Positions 16,167-24,589 of a DNA stretch of 64,000 bases are shown one piece after another. The DNA lies in the NCBI RefSeq assembly GCF_000092865.1, contig NC_014151.1:248001-312000 (forward strand). The letters are read 5' to 3'. This DNA is from Cellulomonas flavigena DSM 20109 (GTDB taxonomy: Bacteria; Actinomycetota; Actinomycetes; Actinomycetales; Cellulomonadaceae). Positions within the stretch are counted from its first letter, which is position 1; each line of letters begins with the position of its first letter. The translations under genes and the position numbers were made by a program. Below the pieces are notes generated by a model, which saw nothing but the letters and a program-made list of their open reading frames with translations, was not told where the DNA came from and made no database searches.

Positions 16167-17456
16167 TCACGTGGGCAGGGTGCGGGCCTCGGCGAGACGG
16201 CACTCGAGGTGGTGGCGCTCGGCCGTGTCGGGGACGAGGGTCAGGGCACGCTCGAGCTCCGCGGCGGCCTGCGGGCCGTGGCCGGCACGCAGCAGCAGCT
16301 CGCCCCGCACCGCGGGCAGTCGGTGGTGGTGCGCGAGCACCTCGTCCAGGCCGTCGAGGAGCGCGAGACCGGCCTCGGGGCCGTCCGCCTCGGCGACCGC
16401 GACGGCCCGCGCGAGCCGCACGACCGGCGAGCCCGTGCGCGCCTCCAGCACGGCGTAGACGCTCGCGACGACGTCCCACCGGGTGTCGGCGGCGGTCGGG
16501 GCGGTCGCATGCTCGGCGGCCGCGACCGCCTGCAGCCGGTGGTCCTCGGCGAGGCCGTCGAGCGCCGGCAGCGCCCGCAGCAGGGCCACGCCCTCCGCGA
16601 TCTCCGAGGCGTGCCAGCGCGAGCGGTCCTGGTCCGGCAGCAGCACCAGACGGCCGTCGTCGTCCACGCGCGCGTCGCGCCGCGAGTGCTGCAGCAGCAT
16701 CAGCGCGAGCAGCGCGCGGACGCGCGGCGAGCCGCCGAGCAGACCGTCGAGCTCACGCGCGAGCCGCACGGCCTCGTCGGCGAGGTCCACCCGCAGCCCG
16801 CCGGGCGCGTCCGCAGGCTGGTACCCGGCCGTGAACAGCAGGTACAGCACCGTCGCGACGGCGTCGAGACGCTCGTCGAGCCGGTCGGCCGGTGGCACGA
16901 CGAACGGCACGCCGGCCGCGGCGAGCCGCTTCTTGGCACGCGTCAGGCGCGCCGACATCGCGGTGTGCTGCACCAGCAGCAGCCGCCCGATCTCCGCCGT
17001 CCCGAGCCCCACGACGAACCGCAGCGTCATGGCGACGCGGTCCGCCGGGGCGAGCGCCGGGTGGCAGCACGCCAGGACCAGGCGCAGCTGCTCGTCCGCG
17101 ACGTGCGCGCCGGGATCCTGCGTCGCGGCGGCCAGCGCCCGCATCTCGTCGTCGACCACCATGAGCGGCTCCTTGCGCCGGTGCACGGACTGCGCCCGCA
17201 ACCGGTCGAGGACGCGGCGACGCCCGGCCGTCAGCAGCCACGCACCCGGGTTGGCGGGCACACCGTCGCGCGGCCAGGTGCGCGCGGCGGCCTCGAACGC
17301 GTCGCCCGCGGCGTCCTCGGCGAGGTCGGGGCTGGCGAACTGCGCGACGAGCAGCGCGACGACGCGCGACCAGTGCGCGCGCCACGCGTCGCCGAGCGCC
17401 GCCGCGACGTCCTCCTCGCCCCCGGCGGCCGGGGGCCCGCCCTGACCGGTCGTCAT
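16167..17456 (-). CDS. ECF42-type RNA polymerase sigma factor
   Basis: 429 aa. Region 2 (LVAQFASPDLAEDAAGDAFEAAARTWPRDGVPANPGAWL) and region 4 (GLGTAEIGRLLLVQHTAMSARLTRAKKRL) are intact, and more than 200 further residues form a TPR-like helical extension (HHHRLPAVRGELLLRAGHGPQAAAELERAL). This size and layout, without an anti-sigma gene, is typical of the ECF42 group. In that group the sigma gene sits beside DGPF-motif proteins, and here two DGPF genes precede it, 28 nt upstream. The extension is thought to control sigma activity. Confidence 0.9.
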   Translation of the reverse strand: MTTGQGGPPAAGGEEDVAAALGDAWRAHWSRVVALLVAQFASPDLAEDAAGDAFEAAARTWPRDGVPANPGAWLLTAGRRRVLDRLRAQSVHRRKEPLMVVDDEMRALAAATQDPGAHVADEQLRLVLACCHPALAPADRVAMTLRFVVGLGTAEIGRLLLVQHTAMSARLTRAKKRLAAAGVPFVVPPADRLDERLDAVATVLYLLFTAGYQPADAPGGLRVDLADEAVRLARELDGLLGGSPRVRALLALMLLQHSRRDARVDDDGRLVLLPDQDRSRWHASEIAEGVALLRALPALDGLAEDHRLQAVAAAEHATAPTAADTRWDVVASVYAVLEARTGSPVVRLARAVAVAEADGPEAGLALLDGLDEVLAHHHRLPAVRGELLLRAGHGPQAAAELERALTLVPDTAERHHLECRLAEARTLPT

Positions 17457-17484
17457 GGGTCGGTGCGGGCCCCGGCCGACGGGA

Positions 17485-17826
17485 TCACGGCTCCACGCAC
17501 TCGCGGACCTCGTGCGTCGTCTCGGGCAGCAGCGCCACCAGGTCGAGCAGCGTCTGCCGGTCGGGGGCGTCGACCAGGTAGAACCCGCCGAGCTGCTCGG
17601 TCGTCTCCGCGAACGGGCCGTCGGTGACGGTCGTCGCGCCCCTCGCGTGCCGCACGGTGCTCGCGGACGCTACGCCCGCGAGCGCCTCGCCGGCCTCGAC
17701 CCGCACACCGGCGGCCTGCGCGGCCTGGACGAACGCGCGGTGGCCCTCGTCGTACCGGGCGCGACCGGCCTCGTCCGCCGCACGCCAGATCGCCTCGTCC
17801 TCGTAGACGAGGACGACGAACCTCAC
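17485..17826 (-). CDS. YCII-related DGPF-domain protein
   Basis: 113 aa. The motif VTDGPFAETTEQLGGFYLVD is the signature of the DGPF/YCII family, a ferredoxin-like fold of unknown activity. The GTG overlaps the stop of the preceding DGPF gene by 4 nt, so the two and the sigma factor form one operon. Confidence 0.9.
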   Translation of the reverse strand: MRFVVLVYEDEAIWRAADEAGRARYDEGHRAFVQAAQAAGVRVEAGEALAGVASASTVRHARGATTVTDGPFAETTEQLGGFYLVDAPDRQTLLDLVALLPETTHEVRECVEP

Positions 17827-18221
17827 GCCACGGGCTGCGCCACCGCAGCCGGGGACGTCCCGGTGGGCGCCGCCTCGTGCACCGCGACGGGCCGCAGCTC
17901 CAACGTGCCCTCGTCGTCCATCACGAGCGGCGCCGCCAGGCGCAGCAGCCCGTCGGGGTCCGAGGTGCGCACCAGGTAGAACCCGCCGAGCTGCTCGGTG
18001 GTCTCCGCGTACGGCCCGTCGGTGACCTGCGCCGTGCCGTCGGCGACGGTGAGCAGGCGCGCGTCCCGCGGGCTCGCGAGCTCCTCACCACCGACGATCT
18101 CGTGGCCCTGGAGCGCGCACTGCTCGGCGAACGTACCGTGCGCGGCGTACGCCGCCCCCAGGTCGACGCACGCGTCCGGGTCGCCCCACAGCAACAGCAT
18201 GTACGTCGTCGTGGTGCTCAT
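17823..18221 (-). CDS. YCII-related DGPF-domain protein, first gene of ECF42 operon
   Basis: 132 aa with VTDGPYAETTEQLGGFYLVR, paralogous to the next gene but with Tyr in place of Phe. ATG at 18221 is preceded by GGAGGACGAG. A candidate ECF42 promoter lies 48-74 nt upstream, which would make the operon self-activating. Confidence 0.9.
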   Translation of the reverse strand: MSTTTTYMLLLWGDPDACVDLGAAYAAHGTFAEQCALQGHEIVGGEELASPRDARLLTVADGTAQVTDGPYAETTEQLGGFYLVRTSDPDGLLRLAAPLVMDDEGTLELRPVAVHEAAPTGTSPAAVAQPVA

Positions 18222-18268
18222 CTCGTCCTCCAGCGCTCGGGGCACCCACTGTGCCCGCTCACCTCCAC

Positions 18269-18295
18269 GACGCGCGAGGCCCCGCCGTTTCGACA
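18269..18295 (-). promoter_or_regulatory. candidate ECF42-dependent promoter
   Basis: On the minus strand TGTCGA (18295-18290), 17 nt, then CGTC (18272-18269). From memory this matches the ECF42 consensus reported for Streptomyces venezuelae (TGTCGA at -35, CGA/TC at -10). Confidence 0.6.
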
Positions 18296-18328
18296 GCCCT
18301 GCGGGTGCGGCGTGCGCGGCGACGTGCC

Positions 18329-18334
18329 TACGGT
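18329..18334 (+). promoter_or_regulatory. -10 hexamer of PfpI gene
   Basis: TACGGT, giving a leader of about 40 nt that ends in GAGGAGG before ATG at 18382. Confidence 0.4.
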
Positions 18335-18381
18335 GGCGGTCGCCCGGCGACCCCGGGCTCCCGACCCCCGAGGAGGCACCC

Positions 18382-18939
18382 ATGAGCACCGACCTGAACG
18401 GCCGCCGTGTCCTGGCCGTGGTCACCAACTACGGCGTCGAGCAGGACGAGCTCGTCGTCCCCGTCGAGCACCTGCGCGGCGCGGGGGCGCACGTGGACGT
18501 CGCGGCGGTCGACGACGCCCCCGTCGAGACGCTCGTCGGCGACAAGGACCCGGGGCGCACGGTGCAGCCGACCACGACGCTGGGCGAGGCCGACGCCGAC
18601 GGGTACGACCTGCTCCTGGTGCCCGGCGGCACGCTGAACGCCGACAGCCTGCGCCTGCAGGACGATGCCGTGCGCCTCGTCACGGCGTTCGCGCGCTCCG
18701 GGCGGCCCGTCGCGGCGATCTGCCACGGTCCGTGGCTGCTGGTGGAGGCCGGCCTGGTCGAGGGCAAGCGGCTCACGTCGTACCCGTCGCTCACCACGGA
18801 CGTGCGCAACGCCGGCGGCACGTGGGTCGACGAGGAGGTCGTCGCGGACGACGTGCACGGGTTCCGGCTGGTCACGTCGCGCACCCCGGACGACCTGGAC
18901 GCGTTCCTGCGCGAGGTGGACGCGGCGCTCGCGGCCTGA
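18382..18939 (+). CDS. PfpI/DJ-1 family protein
   Basis: 185 aa, cytoplasmic. The nucleophile elbow PVAAICHGPWLLVEAGL carries the conserved Cys-His pair, and YDLLLVPGG supplies the conserved Gly region. Family members act as glyoxalases or deglycases or amidotransferase-like hydrolases. It diverges from the ECF42 operon. Start has GAGGAGG with 6 nt spacing. Confidence 0.9.
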   Translation: MSTDLNGRRVLAVVTNYGVEQDELVVPVEHLRGAGAHVDVAAVDDAPVETLVGDKDPGRTVQPTTTLGEADADGYDLLLVPGGTLNADSLRLQDDAVRLVTAFARSGRPVAAICHGPWLLVEAGLVEGKRLTSYPSLTTDVRNAGGTWVDEEVVADDVHGFRLVTSRTPDDLDAFLREVDAALAA

Positions 18940-19054
18940 CCCACGCGGCGGAATCTTCCGCCCCGCGGGACCCCCTCGGACGTGGACGATCCGGACGCCG
19001 ACCTGGAACGGTGCAGGCGGCCGAACGACCGCATCCACGAGATCGAGGAACCCG

Positions 19055-20902
19055 ATGACGACCTTGCCGCGCACCGTGGCAACCGCCGCCGCCGTCCTGA
19101 CCGCTGCCCTGACGTCCCTGGCCCTGGTGGCGCCGGCGGCTGCCGCGGGCCCCGGCGCGTCCGCGGCCCTCACCACAGGGCTGACCTGCGACGACGTGAC
19201 GTGCCGGTTCGTCTTCGCGCCGGACGTGTTCACGCCGCAGACGTTCGTGGTGCCCCCGGGGGTCACCCGTGTCACGGCCGACCTCGTCGGTGGGGCAGGC
19301 GGTCGGGTGGCCGAGCACCCCGGGGGTGCCGGCGGCGCGCTGCGCACGAGCGTCCCGGTGCGCCCCGGGGAGACCCTCACCGCCCAGGTGCCGCGCTCGG
19401 GCGACCGGCTGCAGGTCCCGGCCGACGCGCGCCCGGACGCCGAGCCGGCGGACCACGTGGGTGGTGAGCTCGCGGCGCTCTACCGGGGGACGGGCACGCA
19501 GACCACGGCGATCGCGGTGGCCGGTGGGGGCGGGGCCGGTGGCTCGACCGGCGCCGGTGGTGCGGGCGGCGGCTGGCACGCCGACCCCACGCAGGTGCTG
19601 CGTGGTCAGGACGGTGGCGGGAACGGTGCGGGCCTCGGTGCGACGCCGACGGCCGGCGGCGGCGTGTTCGACGGCGAGGCGGCGCTGCCGGGCGTCGTCG
19701 GCAGCGGGCCCGCAGGTCACGTGCCCGGGGGCCGCGGCGTGGGCGGCAGCACGGGCGCCCAGCGGGTCAGCTGGTGGATCGTCACCGAGACGTGGCAGGG
19801 CGCCCCGGGTGGCATGGGCTGGTACGGCGGCGGCTCCGGGGCCTTCGTCACCGACAGCTGGGTGGCCGGCGGTGGCGGCGGGTCCGGCTACCTCGCGCCG
19901 GGGCGGGTGGCCCAGCAGGTCCCGGCGGCCACGGTCGAGGCGGCGGGCGACCAGGGACTCGTCGCGATCGAGTGGGCGGTGGACCAGACGACGGCCACTC
20001 TGGAGCCCGTCGTGCTCGACGCCGGCGGAGCGGACTCCGGCGGCGTCGTCGACGGTGAGCTCGAGTCGCGCGACCTCGTCCTCAGCCTGGAGGGGCTGCC
20101 GGTCGGTGCGCGGGTGTCCGTCGACAGCGGCCCCGTCGCGAGCGAGACGCTCTGGGGCACCGTCGCCGACGACGGCACGGTGCGCGTGCCGTACACCGTG
20201 CCCGCGGGGGAGCACCTCGAGGACCTGTGGCTCGACGTCGCCGTGCTCGTCGACGACGAGGTGACGGCCTCGAGCCGCATCGACCTCGACGTCCCGGCGC
20301 TGGAGGTGGCGACCGTGCTCGACGCGCCGCGTGAGGTGGCCCCCGGTGGCGGGCTGACCGTGGAGATCGGCCGCACGGGCACCCAGTTCGGCGCCCCCAC
20401 GCCCGGTCTGGCGCCGGTCGTGCTGCGTGACCTGCTGCTCTCGGGTGCCGTGGCGGTCGTGCTCGACGGCGAGGTCGTCGACCCGCAGGACCTGCAGCTC
20501 CCGCAGGTCGCCGACCTGCCGGCCACGGGGACGGTCCGCGTCGGGCTGACGGCGCCCGAGGTGCTGGGTGACCACACGCTCGCGGTCGTGCCCGGGCCCT
20601 CCGTGCAGGACACCCTCCTCGAGGAGACGGCGCTGACGTTCGCGGTGGTGACCGCGCCCGCCGCCGAGCCGACCGTGGCTCCGACCGCGCCGGCGGGTGC
20701 CGCTGCGGGCGTCGCTCCCACGGCGGCGCCGACCGCGGCTGCGGCGTCCGAGCGTTCCGAGGTCCTGGCCGCTGCGTCGGGCGTCCTCGCCACGACGGGT
20801 GCGAAGGTCACGGGCCTGGCGATCGTGGCGACGCTGCTCATCGTCGCCGGTGGCGTCGTGCTCCACGCACGGGGTCGGGGTCGCGCGGCGCACGCACGCT
20901 GA
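19055..20902 (+). CDS. secreted glycine-rich protein with LAXTG sortase motif
   Basis: 615 aa. A signal peptide (cut after about APAAAA, residue 31) is followed by a Gly-rich domain (residues 50-330, many GGxGG stretches such as VAGGGGAGGSTGAGGAGGG), then beta-rich regions and an Ala/Pro/Thr-rich spacer. The end is LATTG, a hydrophobic helix, and RGRGR, the arrangement cut by class E sortases (LAXTG) in high-GC actinobacteria. It should be linked to the cell wall. No sortase gene is in the window. Binding partner unknown. Confidence 0.8.
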   Translation: MTTLPRTVATAAAVLTAALTSLALVAPAAAAGPGASAALTTGLTCDDVTCRFVFAPDVFTPQTFVVPPGVTRVTADLVGGAGGRVAEHPGGAGGALRTSVPVRPGETLTAQVPRSGDRLQVPADARPDAEPADHVGGELAALYRGTGTQTTAIAVAGGGGAGGSTGAGGAGGGWHADPTQVLRGQDGGGNGAGLGATPTAGGGVFDGEAALPGVVGSGPAGHVPGGRGVGGSTGAQRVSWWIVTETWQGAPGGMGWYGGGSGAFVTDSWVAGGGGGSGYLAPGRVAQQVPAATVEAAGDQGLVAIEWAVDQTTATLEPVVLDAGGADSGGVVDGELESRDLVLSLEGLPVGARVSVDSGPVASETLWGTVADDGTVRVPYTVPAGEHLEDLWLDVAVLVDDEVTASSRIDLDVPALEVATVLDAPREVAPGGGLTVEIGRTGTQFGAPTPGLAPVVLRDLLLSGAVAVVLDGEVVDPQDLQLPQVADLPATGTVRVGLTAPEVLGDHTLAVVPGPSVQDTLLEETALTFAVVTAPAAEPTVAPTAPAGAAAGVAPTAAPTAAAASERSEVLAAASGVLATTGAKVTGLAIVATLLIVAGGVVLHARGRGRAAHAR

Positions 20903-20981
20903 CCGCACGGACGGGGTGGGTCGGGTCCCGGCGCCCGCCCACCCCGTCGGCGTGCGCGGTGCCGGGCGCCGCCGGACGCGG

Positions 20982-20987
20982 CAGGAT
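20982..20987 (+). promoter_or_regulatory. leaderless -10 hexamer
   Basis: CAGGAT, 6 nt before GTG at 20994. The same hexamer and nearly the same spacer precede the YdeI gene at 22582. Confidence 0.45.
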
Positions 20988-20993
20988 GACGTC

Positions 20994-21494
20994 GTGCCCG
21001 TCACCAGCGCCGCCCTCCTGCTGCACCACGGCCGCGGCGCGGACGCGCACGTGCTGATCGCGCACATGGGCGGCCCGTTCTGGGCGCGCAAGGACGAGGG
21101 CGCGTGGTCGATCCCCAAGGGGCTCGTCGAGCCGGGCGAGGACGTCGAGGCCGCCGCCCGCCGCGAGTTCGCCGAGGAGCTCGGCGTCCCCGCGCCCGAC
21201 GGGCCCGTCGTGGACCTCGGCGCGTTCCGCTACTCGTCGGGCAAGGTCGTGCACGTCCTGGCCGTCGAGGTGCCGGCCTGGCTCGTCGGCTCGCCCGACG
21301 ACCCCGCGTCGCCCGAACTCACGGCGCGCGCCGGCATCAGCACCGCGCAGGTCGAGTGGCCGCCGCGCTCGGGGCGCCGGGTCGACGTCCCGGAGGTCGA
21401 CCGGGCCGTGTGGTTCCCGCTCGAGCGGGCCCGACCGCTGCTCGTCGCCGGCCAGCAGCCGGTCCTGGACGCGTTGGCGACCGCGACCTCCTGA
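20994..21494 (+). CDS. Nudix hydrolase
   Basis: 166 aa. The Nudix box GLVEPGEDVEAAARREFAEELGV (GX5EX7REUXEEXGU) is complete, after SIPKG. The enzyme should cleave a nucleoside diphosphate linked to another group; the substrate is not evident. The GTG is chosen from the upstream CAGGAT hexamer, since no ribosome binding site is present. Confidence 0.9.
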   Translation: MPVTSAALLLHHGRGADAHVLIAHMGGPFWARKDEGAWSIPKGLVEPGEDVEAAARREFAEELGVPAPDGPVVDLGAFRYSSGKVVHVLAVEVPAWLVGSPDDPASPELTARAGISTAQVEWPPRSGRRVDVPEVDRAVWFPLERARPLLVAGQQPVLDALATATS

Positions 21495-21547
21495 CCACTG
21501 GCCCGCTCACCGGGCTGGATTGCTCTCTCGCCGAGAGGGGGAGGGGG

Positions 21548-21928
21548 TCAGGAGGACGGGCGGAGGTCGCGCATGAGGTCGAGGGTCGCCGGGTCACGCT
21601 GCTCGGGCCAGCCGAAGCCGCCCTCGTCGTCCCACGGCACGGGCTCGTCGTCGACGCTGACCTCCCACTGCGTGCCGGGCAGGGCGCGGCGGACCTCGGT
21701 GAGGGCGCGGCACCAGTGAGCGAGCCCGAGGAGCGTCGAGAAGGGGTCCTGCTCGGGGAGCGTCGTGGTGCCCTCCAGGGCCTCGTCGCCGGGGGCGGCG
21801 AGAGTGAGGAGCTCGGCGTCGTAGGGGAAGTCCGCGTTGTGCGCGGCGACGAGTGCGCGCGCGGTCGTGACCTCGTCGGCGCTGAGCGCACGGGGGCGGG
21901 TGGCGCGGTAGTGCAGCCGGACAGCCAT
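21548..21928 (-). CDS. hypothetical protein
   Basis: 126 aa, acidic, no membrane helix, not recognised. It contains ADEVTTARALVAAHNADFPYDAELL and a Trp-rich end (WPEQRDPATLDLMRDL). The coding frame has strong third-position GC bias. TATCCT stands 7 nt before the ATG. Confidence 0.7.
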   Translation of the reverse strand: MAVRLHYRATRPRALSADEVTTARALVAAHNADFPYDAELLTLAAPGDEALEGTTTLPEQDPFSTLLGLAHWCRALTEVRRALPGTQWEVSVDDEPVPWDDEGGFGWPEQRDPATLDLMRDLRPSS

Positions 21929-21935
21929 GACCGGG

Positions 21936-21941
21936 AGGATA
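21936..21941 (-). promoter_or_regulatory. leaderless -10 hexamer
   Basis: TATCCT on the minus strand, 7 nt before ATG at 21928. Confidence 0.5.
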
Positions 21942-21982
21942 CGGGAGCAAACGGGCGTGGCGAGCGGTTTCCTGGACGCGTG

Positions 21983-22582
21983 TCAGACAGAGTCCGGTCG
22001 ACGCTTCTGCGGGTACGGCGTGCGCCCTTCGGCGAGGTCGGCCACGAAGCCCGCGATGCGGCGCGCACGGGTCTCGGGCCGCTTGGCCTCCCGCACCCGG
22101 TGGAGCACCGCGAACCGGTTGCCCGACGTGAGCACGTCGAACCACGCGCGTGCCGCGGGGACGGCGTCGAGCGCCGCGGCCAGGTCGTCGGGGACCTCGG
22201 CGGTCGCCGGGCCCGGGTACGCCGCCTCCCACCGACCGTCCGTCTTCGCCGTGGCCACCTGGGCGCGTCCCGCGTCCTGCATGCGGCCCTCCGCCTCCAG
22301 CCGCTCGACGCGCGCGACGTTGACCGCCGACCACGGGCTGCGCGCCCGCCGTGGCGTCATCCGCTGGAAGCTGCTCGCGTCGTCACGCCGCCGCGCCTGC
22401 CCGTCGATCCACCCGAAGCACAGGGCCTCCTCGACGGCCTCGACGTACGTCAGGCTCGTCACGTCGCCGCCCTTCTTGTGCAGCACGAGCCACACGCCCG
22501 TGGTCTGCGTGTGGTGCTCGGTCAGCCACGCGCGCCACGCGGCGGCGTCGGGGAGCAGCAGCTCCGGCAGGTCGTCGGCCAC
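21983..22582 (-). CDS. YdeI/OmdA-like protein
   Basis: 199 aa. WRAWLTEHHTQTTGVWLVLHKKG, LCFGWIDGQARRRDD and RFTPRRARSPWS-like (here RMTPRRARSPWSAVN) are hallmarks of the YdeI/OmpD-associated family, with a C-terminal YAEG-type region (FAVLHRVREAKRPETRARRIAGF). The biochemical role is unknown. GTG at 22582 is chosen from the CAGGAT-N6-GTG pattern. Confidence 0.88.
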   Translation of the reverse strand: MADDLPELLLPDAAAWRAWLTEHHTQTTGVWLVLHKKGGDVTSLTYVEAVEEALCFGWIDGQARRRDDASSFQRMTPRRARSPWSAVNVARVERLEAEGRMQDAGRAQVATAKTDGRWEAAYPGPATAEVPDDLAAALDAVPAARAWFDVLTSGNRFAVLHRVREAKRPETRARRIAGFVADLAEGRTPYPQKRRPDSV

Positions 22583-22588
22583 GACGCC

Positions 22589-22594
22589 ATCCTG
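22589..22594 (-). promoter_or_regulatory. leaderless -10 hexamer
   Basis: CAGGAT on the minus strand, 6 nt before GTG at 22582. Confidence 0.45.
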
Positions 22595-22611
22595 CCGTGC
22601 CCCGCCGACAC

Positions 22612-23157
22612 TCACTCCCCGGTGGCGCCGTCGACGGCCTCGCGCAGCAGGTCCGCGTGGCCGTTGTGCCGCGCGTACTCCTCGACCATGTGGACCAGGA
22701 CCCAGCGCAGGGACACCGGCGCGCCCGTCCCGTGGTGCCGCCGCGCGGACACCTGGTCCAGGCCCCCGGCGGCCAGCGCCGCCGCGACCGTGCGCCGCGA
22801 GCGCGCCACCGACGCGTCCCACTGCGCGCGCAGCTGCTCCGGCGTCTCGTCGAGCGCGCTCGTCCACTCCCAGTCGCGGTCCTGGTCCCACGGTGCCGAC
22901 GCCCACGGCTCGACGGGCGCGTCGAGCCACACGGTGGAGAACCAGTTGTCCTCCACCATCGCCAGGTGCTTGAGCAGCCCGGCGAGCGTCATCGTCGACG
23001 GGGGCAGCGGGCGGCGCAGACCCGCGGCGTCGAGCCCGTCGACCTTGCGCAGCAGCGTGCGGCGGTGCAGGTCGAGGAACGCGAGCAGCGTCGTGGCCTC
23101 GTCCGCGTGGTGCGGGGCCTCGGTGCGCTCGGGGGTCAGGGGGGTGTCGACGTCCAC
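22612..23157 (-). CDS. DinB family protein (DUF664)
   Basis: 181 aa. A four-helix bundle pattern with TLAGLLKHLAMVEDNWF and VHMVEEYARHNGHADLLREAVDG, in which three His residues form the usual DinB metal site. Related enzymes are mycothiol-dependent or other thiol-dependent transferases; the activity here is unknown. GTG start 7 nt after CAGGCT. Confidence 0.9.
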   Translation of the reverse strand: MDVDTPLTPERTEAPHHADEATTLLAFLDLHRRTLLRKVDGLDAAGLRRPLPPSTMTLAGLLKHLAMVEDNWFSTVWLDAPVEPWASAPWDQDRDWEWTSALDETPEQLRAQWDASVARSRRTVAAALAAGGLDQVSARRHHGTGAPVSLRWVLVHMVEEYARHNGHADLLREAVDGATGE

Positions 23158-23164
23158 GGCCGGG

Positions 23165-23170
23165 AGCCTG
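23165..23170 (-). promoter_or_regulatory. leaderless -10 hexamer
   Basis: CAGGCT on the minus strand, 7 nt before GTG at 23157. Confidence 0.4.
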
Positions 23171-23189
23171 CCAGACGGGCGCGCCCGTG

Positions 23190-24497
23190 TCAGGGGCGGG
23201 CGTCCGCCGCGGACGGGTCGGGCACGGGCACGTCGTCACGCCCGACGTCCGCCGCGTCCGGTGCCGGCTGCGCGTCGGTGTGCGCGACGTGCCGCAGCTC
23301 GTGCCAGATGAGCACGACGAACACGGCCGACCCGACGAACGCGAACCAGAACGGCGCCGTCACGCCCCAGTGCTGCGCGAGCCACCCGCCGATCCCGGCA
23401 CCGACGACCAGCCCGCCGAAGGTGCCGATGAGGTTGACGCTGTTGACGCGGCCCTGCAGCTCCGACGGCACGGCGCGCTGCCGGATCGTCACGGACGTCG
23501 TCCCCCACACGAACGCGTGGGCGCCGAACACGAAGAAGACGGGCATGGCGACCCACGGGCTCGTCGCGAGCGCGAGGCCCAGGTGCGTGAGCGTCTCCAC
23601 CACCAGGCCGATGCGCAGCAGGTTGCTCAGCGTGAGACGCGCCGTCAGCCACCCGAAGGCGGCGACGCCGATGATCCCGCCGACGGCCTGCGTCGTGGCC
23701 ACCATGCCGAACCCGACCTCGCCGAGGCCCAGCCGCTGCTGCGCGTACAGCACCAGCACGGACCACGCGGCGCCGAACGTCACGTTGAAGATGAGGATGG
23801 TCAGTACCAGGGTGCGCACGGCCGGGTGGTGCCACGTCCAGCGCACGCCCTCCGCGATATCGGCGCGGACGCTGCCGCGCTCGTGCTGCTCGCGGCCGTG
23901 CGGCGGCAGCGTGATGCGCGAGATCAGCACGACCCCGGCGGCCATGAGGACGGCGGCACCCGCGAACGGCGTCCACTGGCCCAGCAGGAACAGCGCACCG
24001 CCCAGCGGCGGTCCGGCGAGCTGGTTCATGCCGACGTACCCGGCCATCGCGCGGGAGTTGGCGACCGCGAGGTCGTCACGCCGCACGATCATCGGGATGA
24101 GCGTGCCGCCGACGTTGTCGGCGAACGTCTCGGCGGTCCCCAGCAGGAACAGCGCGACGAGGACGAGCCAGATCGGCGCGGCCTCCACGGCCACGCACGC
24201 CGCGAGCACGGCGAGCACGACGACCCGGACGGCGTCCATCGCCATGACGAGCCGCCGCCGGTCGACGCGGTCGGTGACGACGCCCGCCACCAGCCCGAAC
24301 AGCAGCGGCGGCAGCCACCCCAGCAGCGCGGCGAGCGCGACGAGGAACGCCTCGTCCGTGCGCGACGCGACGAGCAGCGGCCCGGCGGCGAGCACGAGCC
24401 CGTCGCCGAGGTTCGACGACCAGGCCGAGCCGAGCAGCCACCGGAAGGGCCGCCCGAGGCGCTCCGGCAGGGCCCGCTCGAGCAGGGACGTCGACAC
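23190..24497 (-). CDS. MFS transporter (macrolide-efflux type)
   Basis: 435 aa with about 11-12 helices. The start FRWLLGSAWSSNLGDGLVLAAGPLL and the loop VTDRVDRRRLVMAMD follow the pattern of MFS efflux pumps like MefA and enterobactin exporter-like proteins. Substrate unknown. GTG at 24497 stands 6 nt after TACGCT. Confidence 0.88.
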   Translation of the reverse strand: MSTSLLERALPERLGRPFRWLLGSAWSSNLGDGLVLAAGPLLVASRTDEAFLVALAALLGWLPPLLFGLVAGVVTDRVDRRRLVMAMDAVRVVVLAVLAACVAVEAAPIWLVLVALFLLGTAETFADNVGGTLIPMIVRRDDLAVANSRAMAGYVGMNQLAGPPLGGALFLLGQWTPFAGAAVLMAAGVVLISRITLPPHGREQHERGSVRADIAEGVRWTWHHPAVRTLVLTILIFNVTFGAAWSVLVLYAQQRLGLGEVGFGMVATTQAVGGIIGVAAFGWLTARLTLSNLLRIGLVVETLTHLGLALATSPWVAMPVFFVFGAHAFVWGTTSVTIRQRAVPSELQGRVNSVNLIGTFGGLVVGAGIGGWLAQHWGVTAPFWFAFVGSAVFVVLIWHELRHVAHTDAQPAPDAADVGRDDVPVPDPSAADARP

Positions 24498-24503
24498 CGG
24501 GTC

Positions 24504-24509
24504 AGCGTA
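24504..24509 (-). promoter_or_regulatory. leaderless -10 hexamer
   Basis: TACGCT on the minus strand, 6 nt before GTG at 24497. Confidence 0.55.
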
Positions 24510-24589
24510 GGCGCGCACCCCCGCGACCTCTGCAACCTTTCCCACCTGCGCGCCCGCGGCCGGGCCCGCGGCGTGCCGACGGGTGCCGC

